Shown here in pieces: positions 58,810 through 64,000 of a stretch of DNA of 64,000 bases. The stretch lies in assembly GCF_000526415.1 (NCBI RefSeq), contig NZ_JAGA01000002.1, positions 702,001 through 766,000 of the forward strand, given 5' to 3'. Position 1 is the stretch's first letter, and each line of letters opens with the position of its first letter. Made by a program: the position numbers and the translations under genes. The notes below the pieces were generated by a model. That model made no database searches and was not told the origin of the DNA. It was given only the letters and a program-made list of their open reading frames with translations. The DNA comes from Kallotenue papyrolyticum. Lineage in GTDB: Bacteria; Chloroflexota; Chloroflexia; Chloroflexales; Kallotenuaceae.

Positions 58810-58935
58810 ATGTCGCTTAGGAGGTCAGGTGGCAACACAGCCAGGCAGGGCATCCAGGTAGAGCATGCGACGCAGCGGGAGGACAGCTCCTCCGAACGTG
58901 GCAGATGGGCGTAGCAGACCATCGGAGGTTAGGAT

Positions 58936-61335
58936 ATGAGGACATCGATGTGGCGACGAGCACCAGGCCAGAGCTTGCCACTGATCGCCTTCGTGATTGT
59001 GGTGATCATCGCGCTGGTGGCACTCTCGGTGGATGTCGGTAATGCGTATGGGCAACAGCGCCAGTTGCAGAATGCAGCGAACGCTGCTGCGACCGCGGCC
59101 ATGAGCTCCACCATGGCCAATGCGACCAACCAAGCGGTGTGGGACAGCGTCAAGCAAACGCTGGCCGGCAACCGCATCGATCCGGCCGACCGGCGCTACC
59201 GCTACAAGGCGGACTACATCTTTGCCAATCGCCCGCCGCAGTTGATCGGCCAGTGGAACATGGAGAGCAGCCCTGGGCGCGAGATCGTCTTCAACGCCAA
59301 CCAGCGTCGCCCCGACAACGTCATTCGCATCCAGGTCTCTCTGGAAGAGGTGGTCGATACCTACTTCGCACGGGTGATCGGCTACCAGACGCTGCCGGTC
59401 AACGTGCGCGCCAACGCCTGCCCGAGCGGCTACGGCATTGGTGTCTATCCCATTGGCGTGCCGCGTAAGCTGACCAAGGGCTACCACCAGATCTACCAAT
59501 CCGGCTCGAGCACGCCGCTCAGCACCAGCAGCGCGCTGTGGAATCAGGTGGCCAGCGGCGAGTGGGATCAACCCGAAAACAATAACATGGTCGGCAAGAT
59601 CGTCCATCTGCCGATCGAGAACCAAGGCGGCGGAACGCCACCCGGCACACACATCGGCTGGTTGAACTGGGGGGTGGGCAACAACCAGAGCAACGACGCG
59701 CTGGCGACCAGCCTGACCTATCCCGGCAACCTGCAGAACGGTTTCCGTGAAGGCGAGGTGCGCGACCGCAATTTGCCGAGCAACACGCCCAACGGACGCC
59801 TGGAGCTGCTGGATTGGGTGGAGGGCACCACCGGTGTGCAGAACAGCAGCCGCGTCGACGATGCCATCAACAGCCATATCAGCGCAGGCAACGTTGTGAT
59901 CCTGCCGATGTACAGCACCGTTGGCGGCCAAGGCTCCAACTCGAGCTTCTACATCACCAAGATGGGGAAGTTCAAGATCATCCAATACAATCAGCATGCT
60001 AACCCCAAGTATCTCCGGTTGATGTACCTGGGTGACGCGCCGGCAGGCGCGGGTGGCTGCGCCAGCGAAGTTGCGGACAACGCCCCCGCCGCGCCGCCCA
60101 AGCTCTTCGGCATCAACGGCACGGTGCGCTACAACCGCGTCTGGCGACAGGATCAGCGCATGCGAGTCTCCAACGACATCGTGCTGGTGATGGATAATTC
60201 GGGCTCGATGGCATGGGACTGGTATGATCTGGGGTCTGGGGATCCCGGATACAATCCCGATCAGCAGCGCATCAAATCGGCCAAGCGGGCGCTGATCTCC
60301 TTCCTGCAGAATTACGATCTCCTGGCTGATCCTGAGGCGCGCATCGCGCTGGTCACCTTTGGCAACAACAATCAAGCTCAAACGGTGATGAGCTGGACCG
60401 AAGCCTGCGCTGCCAGCCAACGGGCCAGTGATTGTGGTGGTCCGACGCGCAAATGGCAAACCATGCAGCAGAAGATCAACGACATGCGTCCCGCGGGCTG
60501 GACGCCAGGTCCCTTCGCCTTCGAGGAGACACGCAGCCTGATGGGCTCGGCCCAGACTACGCGGCCCAGCGGCACACCGGTGCGTAAGGTGGTGATCCTA
60601 GCCACTGACGGTGTCTTCAACATCTGCGGTTCGGACTGGAACTCGTCGGCGTGTCGGCGCGGTCAACTGCCCTATTGCGAGTACAATCCTAGCAATCCGG
60701 GCGATTATAGGTGCTCCAACAACGCGCCGTATAACATGGTGCAGCCTCGCCCGGTGTGGCAGGCGATCCAACTGGCGCAGCAGCTCAAGGATCGTGGCGT
60801 CTCGATCTTCACGATTGCCATGAAGGCGCACTGCGCCCCGAACTCTCGGGACTGCTTCGATCCACGCGGTCTGCCGGAGATGAGCAGCGGCTCGGGCTAC
60901 TACTACCAGGCCTCGGATGAGCAGGCGCTGAACAACATCTACCAGATCATTCTGGATCAGATTGCCACGCCGCAGTGCGAGCCCAAGGAGCAGGTCGAGC
61001 TGGCCGTCGGCGCGCGCGTGATTTTGAAGCAGCCGAATAATCCCACCGTCGTCAAGACAACGGTGGCCGACAGCGAGGGACGCTGGGAGTTCCGCGACCT
61101 GCCGGCGGGCGAGTACGTGGTGACGGTTGAGCCCTACACCAAGACCAGCCCGGAGGATGGCCGGACGCGCACCTATTCCCGCCTGCGCAATGCGCTGGAT
61201 CTGAGCCAGGAAGGGCAGGTGTCGTTCAGCATCAATCCACTCTGGCCTGAAAGATCGACCGTGTATGGCGAGGCATTGCTGTCGCTGCCGACCGATGCCA
61301 ACGGCGTGCCGCGCAACGGCTGCAATACGCCCTAA
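58936..61335 (+). CDS. TadG-like protein with von Willebrand A domain and beta-sandwich tail
   Basis: 799 residues. TadG-type helix (APGQSLPLIAFVIVVIIALVAL) at the N-terminus; a beta-rich region with pairs of Cys follows; a VWA domain with MIDAS DNSGS (D420) and a later ATDGVFNICG strand; and a C-terminal SpaA/SdrB-like module (VGARVILKQPNN ... WEFRDLPAGEYVVTVEP) over about residues 686-740. The architecture suggests an adhesive pilus- or surface-associated protein. A strong terminator follows. Confidence 0.85.
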   Translation: MRTSMWRRAPGQSLPLIAFVIVVIIALVALSVDVGNAYGQQRQLQNAANAAATAAMSSTMANATNQAVWDSVKQTLAGNRIDPADRRYRYKADYIFANRPPQLIGQWNMESSPGREIVFNANQRRPDNVIRIQVSLEEVVDTYFARVIGYQTLPVNVRANACPSGYGIGVYPIGVPRKLTKGYHQIYQSGSSTPLSTSSALWNQVASGEWDQPENNNMVGKIVHLPIENQGGGTPPGTHIGWLNWGVGNNQSNDALATSLTYPGNLQNGFREGEVRDRNLPSNTPNGRLELLDWVEGTTGVQNSSRVDDAINSHISAGNVVILPMYSTVGGQGSNSSFYITKMGKFKIIQYNQHANPKYLRLMYLGDAPAGAGGCASEVADNAPAAPPKLFGINGTVRYNRVWRQDQRMRVSNDIVLVMDNSGSMAWDWYDLGSGDPGYNPDQQRIKSAKRALISFLQNYDLLADPEARIALVTFGNNNQAQTVMSWTEACAASQRASDCGGPTRKWQTMQQKINDMRPAGWTPGPFAFEETRSLMGSAQTTRPSGTPVRKVVILATDGVFNICGSDWNSSACRRGQLPYCEYNPSNPGDYRCSNNAPYNMVQPRPVWQAIQLAQQLKDRGVSIFTIAMKAHCAPNSRDCFDPRGLPEMSSGSGYYYQASDEQALNNIYQIILDQIATPQCEPKEQVELAVGARVILKQPNNPTVVKTTVADSEGRWEFRDLPAGEYVVTVEPYTKTSPEDGRTRTYSRLRNALDLSQEGQVSFSINPLWPERSTVYGEALLSLPTDANGVPRNGCNTP

Positions 61336-61350
61336 AGGCGCGGCGGAGGC

Positions 61351-61378
61351 GAGGGGCGTGCATACATGCACGCCCCTC
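61351..61378 (+). terminator. Terminator after the TadG-like gene
   Basis: GAGGGGCGTGCAT (61351-61363) and ATGCACGCCCCTC (61366-61378) pair perfectly across two bases, so the closed stem has about 12 bp. A TGTTCTGAT tail follows. Confidence 0.75.
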
Positions 61379-61532
61379 ATGTTCTGATGTAGGTTTGGTT
61401 AGTGCTTTACTCCTACCTCAGCCCTCCTGATCGACAGAGGCGCGTTGGCTACCGAGTCCTCTTGTGTTTTTCCAGGTTTCCGGCAAGCTACCTTTGAGAG
61501 CCCCCCCGCCTGTTGATAAGGAGCATGGAGGC

Positions 61533-63992
61533 ATGCGACAAGTTGGACAACGCCCCCTTATAGCTATGATTGTCGGCATGCTGTTGTGCGTGCTGGCCGG
61601 TTTCTGGCCGCAATCAGGCCGAGCTGCGCGCGCGACGGTTGTGCTGGCGGATGCCAATCGCGCCTGGAGCGCAGGCCGCTTCTTCCGTACTGGCCTGGCG
61701 CTGGATAGTCCCAATGGACCGGGTGGCGTGTTGCTGGTGCCCACCAGTATTCAGCCGCGCTTCAAAACCACCCTACCATTACCTGTCCCGTTGAGTTCAC
61801 ATGCGAGCGCCACGTATGGTAACCGCATCTTTGTGGTTGGTGGCGATACGCTGATAAACGGCCAGCTGGTGAAATCTGCACGGGTGTTCAGCGCACGGCT
61901 ATTGCCGGAGCGTGCCGAAGGAGATCTGGAGCCTTGGGAAGAGTTACCGCCCCTGCCGGTGGCCGTGGCCGATCCGGCGCTGGTGATTGCCGAAGTTGGC
62001 GGCCAGCCCTTCCTGATCGTGCTGGGCGGTCTGCTGGGCCGTACAAGCCCCAATCTTGGCGAGCTGCAGACCGTGTCAACCAAACGGATCTTTTTCTACC
62101 CGCTCACCATGGATGAGCAGGGGCGGCTTGGCGCGCAGGCGCAGTGGGCTGAAGCTGGACGGGTCCTGCCCCATGCTCCTGATTACGATCTGCCGGAGTT
62201 CGAGGGCACAGGCTTGCGCGGCAGCGGCGCGTATGACCTGATGGCGGCTGTGGTGCCAATCGCCGGACAGCCTTACCTGTATATCTTTGGCGGTCATAAC
62301 CGCACGTTCAACGGCAGCGCCTATCAAGATGCGATTGCCTCGACGATCTACCGCGCGCCGCTGGCTCGCAACGGTAGTGCTCTGCAGATCGGCGCGTGGG
62401 ATTGGAGCGATGACAGTCAGCATATTTTGAGCGAGACGAACGATCCCTTGCCACTGGCCGGGGCGGTAGCCGTGAGCTATAGCGATCCGCTGCTCAACAA
62501 GACAGCGGTATATCTGACCGGTGGCTATAACGCGGTGGTGGGCGATCAGCCGACGCGCGAAACACATGTCTATGTTGCGGTGATCGATGGTGCTAACCCC
62601 GCGACACCGTTGAGCTGGCATCCCCCTGGCTCGATGAGCGCGCCGCGCGACTCGCACGGAGCGATCCAGTTCAACGGTATCGTGGTGCTTGGCGCCGGTC
62701 GTGATCAGAACGGCGATGCCACGACGACTATGGCAGCCGGCTATCTGGAGGCGGATCTGTCGCTGTACCGTGATCCCAACAATCCCAACGCACCCAACTT
62801 CGAGGTGTTGGTTGGTGGCATTGCCGAAGCGCGCGCGCTGCACACCATGGCGACGCTCAACAACCGTGAACACGGTTCGTTTGGTTACATCATCGGTGGT
62901 GAAAAAGCCTCCGGCAGTTCGATTATTCAGGCAACACCCGATGTGCTGGTAGTCGATCTGGACCAGCCGCCACAGCCCGGAGATAGTGTGGTCAGTGAAG
63001 GCACCTATACTACGCCGGTGTACGATTTCGGTCAGAACGCGAAATACTACAGCCTGAACTGGAAGGCGATCGTCAGCGCCAACTACAACGCTCAAACCAA
63101 TCCGATCCAGTTAGCTTACCGTGTTGGCAACGATCCGCTCAACCTGCCGGCGCCCGTGCCCATCCCGGTACGCACGGTGAACGGTGTCAATACCTTCACC
63201 TTCAATCCCAATCTGGAAGGGCGCTACATCCAGTTTGTGGCCACACTGAAGGCCGACACCGCCGCTCAGTCGCCCATTCTGGATCAGCTCTCGCTGGAGC
63301 TCGAGCGTGAGGGCTTTCCCAACCTGAAGATCATCAACGCCGGCATGCAGGTGAATAACACCGGTAATCCGCGCTTTATCCCCAACGTGACCATCGGCAA
63401 CAAGCCCTACACCAAGGTGGTCAACGGGCAGACGATCACTGTGCCGGCCCTGCCCGCCAACTGGGACGGCGAGGGCACGCTCTACGTTGACATGTACATC
63501 ACCCGCGATAATGGTACCGGGACGCAGCCCAATCCACCCACACTCGGCCAAGCAGGCACCGTCTATGCCAAGGTAGATAAAGCATCGCTGCCGGTCAACG
63601 CCGAGTATACCATTCCGGTGACCAGCAGCCCGCATCCCTACACTTGGCGACCGGCGAGCTGTGCGCAGGCGCCCTGTCCGCTGGTCGACTGGAACAGCAT
63701 CTTCAGCCAACCGGGGCGCTACCATGTCTGGGTCATGGTCGACTCAATCGACCAGGATACGATCAACGCCGAGCAGGATGCGACCCTCCGCCAGCAACTG
63801 GCCAGCTTTGGCCGGGTGGTCGAAGCGCAGACCGGCGGTACCGACGGCGAGACGGACAACACCTTCTACTTCAGTGTAGACGTGACGCAGGTCGCGCCGC
63901 GTGTGCTGTTGCCGCTCGTCGTTAAATCGGGCACCGGCATCCAGAGCGCGAGCGAGCCAACGCCCACCTCCACGCCACGTGGGCGTGACTAA
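61533..63992 (+). CDS. Secreted kelch/beta-propeller-like protein
   Basis: 819 residues from ATG 61533, which has AAGGAG upstream. A Sec signal peptide ends near SGRAARA. Kelch-like repeats follow, with VPLSSHASATYGNRIFVVGG, QPYLYIFGGHNRTFNG, KTAVYLTGGYNAVVGDQ and GYIIGGEKASG, over about residues 80-500. A C-terminal beta-rich region (from YDFGQNAKYYSLNW) and a Thr/Pro-rich end with SEPTPTSTPRGRD follow. It lies after the terminator of the TadG-like gene and is probably separately expressed. Ligand unknown. Confidence 0.8.
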   Translation: MRQVGQRPLIAMIVGMLLCVLAGFWPQSGRAARATVVLADANRAWSAGRFFRTGLALDSPNGPGGVLLVPTSIQPRFKTTLPLPVPLSSHASATYGNRIFVVGGDTLINGQLVKSARVFSARLLPERAEGDLEPWEELPPLPVAVADPALVIAEVGGQPFLIVLGGLLGRTSPNLGELQTVSTKRIFFYPLTMDEQGRLGAQAQWAEAGRVLPHAPDYDLPEFEGTGLRGSGAYDLMAAVVPIAGQPYLYIFGGHNRTFNGSAYQDAIASTIYRAPLARNGSALQIGAWDWSDDSQHILSETNDPLPLAGAVAVSYSDPLLNKTAVYLTGGYNAVVGDQPTRETHVYVAVIDGANPATPLSWHPPGSMSAPRDSHGAIQFNGIVVLGAGRDQNGDATTTMAAGYLEADLSLYRDPNNPNAPNFEVLVGGIAEARALHTMATLNNREHGSFGYIIGGEKASGSSIIQATPDVLVVDLDQPPQPGDSVVSEGTYTTPVYDFGQNAKYYSLNWKAIVSANYNAQTNPIQLAYRVGNDPLNLPAPVPIPVRTVNGVNTFTFNPNLEGRYIQFVATLKADTAAQSPILDQLSLELEREGFPNLKIINAGMQVNNTGNPRFIPNVTIGNKPYTKVVNGQTITVPALPANWDGEGTLYVDMYITRDNGTGTQPNPPTLGQAGTVYAKVDKASLPVNAEYTIPVTSSPHPYTWRPASCAQAPCPLVDWNSIFSQPGRYHVWVMVDSIDQDTINAEQDATLRQQLASFGRVVEAQTGGTDGETDNTFYFSVDVTQVAPRVLLPLVVKSGTGIQSASEPTPTSTPRGRD

Positions 63993-64000
63993 CGCCTGTC

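Overview
The window is a GC-rich bacterial chromosome segment, most likely from a member of the phylum Chloroflexota, class Chloroflexia or close to it. This is inferred from gene content: an archaeal-type HMG-CoA synthase trio of the kind tied to the mevalonate pathway in this phylum, Thr/Pro-rich exported linkers, Tad-like secreted proteins and strongly GC-biased codons. No plasmid, prophage, complete insertion sequence or CRISPR array is visible. The segment reads as core chromosome with small accessory patches.

Layout. 1-2946: tail of an unknown gene, a receiver/GAF histidine kinase and a pseudo-receiver/roadblock protein. 3159-10160: complete F1Fo ATP synthase operon in the order a-c-b-delta-alpha-gamma-beta-epsilon. 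10302-13029: mreB and ATP-dependent PEP carboxykinase. 13246-15877: HMG-CoA synthase, a thiolase homologue and a DUF35 protein. 15953-17858: secG and a peptide-binding protein. 17855-21527: HipA-like kinase with DUF3037 partner, DsbB and an M14 carboxypeptidase. 21647-28958: pgk, hydrolases, an SF1 helicase and an overlapping nudix/serine hydrolase/nitrilase run. 29398-33072: tRNA-Arg(CCG), an XRE-like regulator, and a TPP riboswitch controlling a thiamine-type binding protein and permease. 33400-38661 (minus strand): gatA and a polysaccharide cluster (initiating sugar transferase plus two GT2 enzymes). 38662-39508: decayed surface/Rhs debris. 39509-42334: rpsO-pnp. 42431-47926: solitary adenine methylase, lipoprotein, flippase-like membrane protein and an ECF sigma/anti-sigma pair. 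48071-52591: HD hydrolase, groES-groEL with CIRCE, and a Ser/Thr kinase. 52799-57420: hydrolase, AlaX, type III polyketide synthase and gltX. 57619-63992: two TadE-like proteins, a VWA protein and a kelch-like secreted protein.

The strongest unusual signal is in the mevalonate entry trio. The HMG-CoA synthase keeps its catalytic Cys and His. Its neighbouring full-length thiolase homologue has lost every catalytic motif (Cys to Gly, both His motifs, and the Asn of the C-terminal motif), and the DUF35 partner has lost all its zinc-ribbon cysteines. This looks like a conserved but catalytically dead scaffold rather than a working thiolase/synthase channel.

Other signals: a recurrent TTGCAT -35 box exactly 17 bp from the -10 at four promoters, several apparently leaderless genes, a very short ATP synthase delta subunit, a palindrome family that shares a 13-mer with two stop codons, a perfect CIRCE with a decayed upstream copy, and a 14-bp AT-rich inverted repeat between groES and groEL. 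All readings were made by eye; no database search was run.
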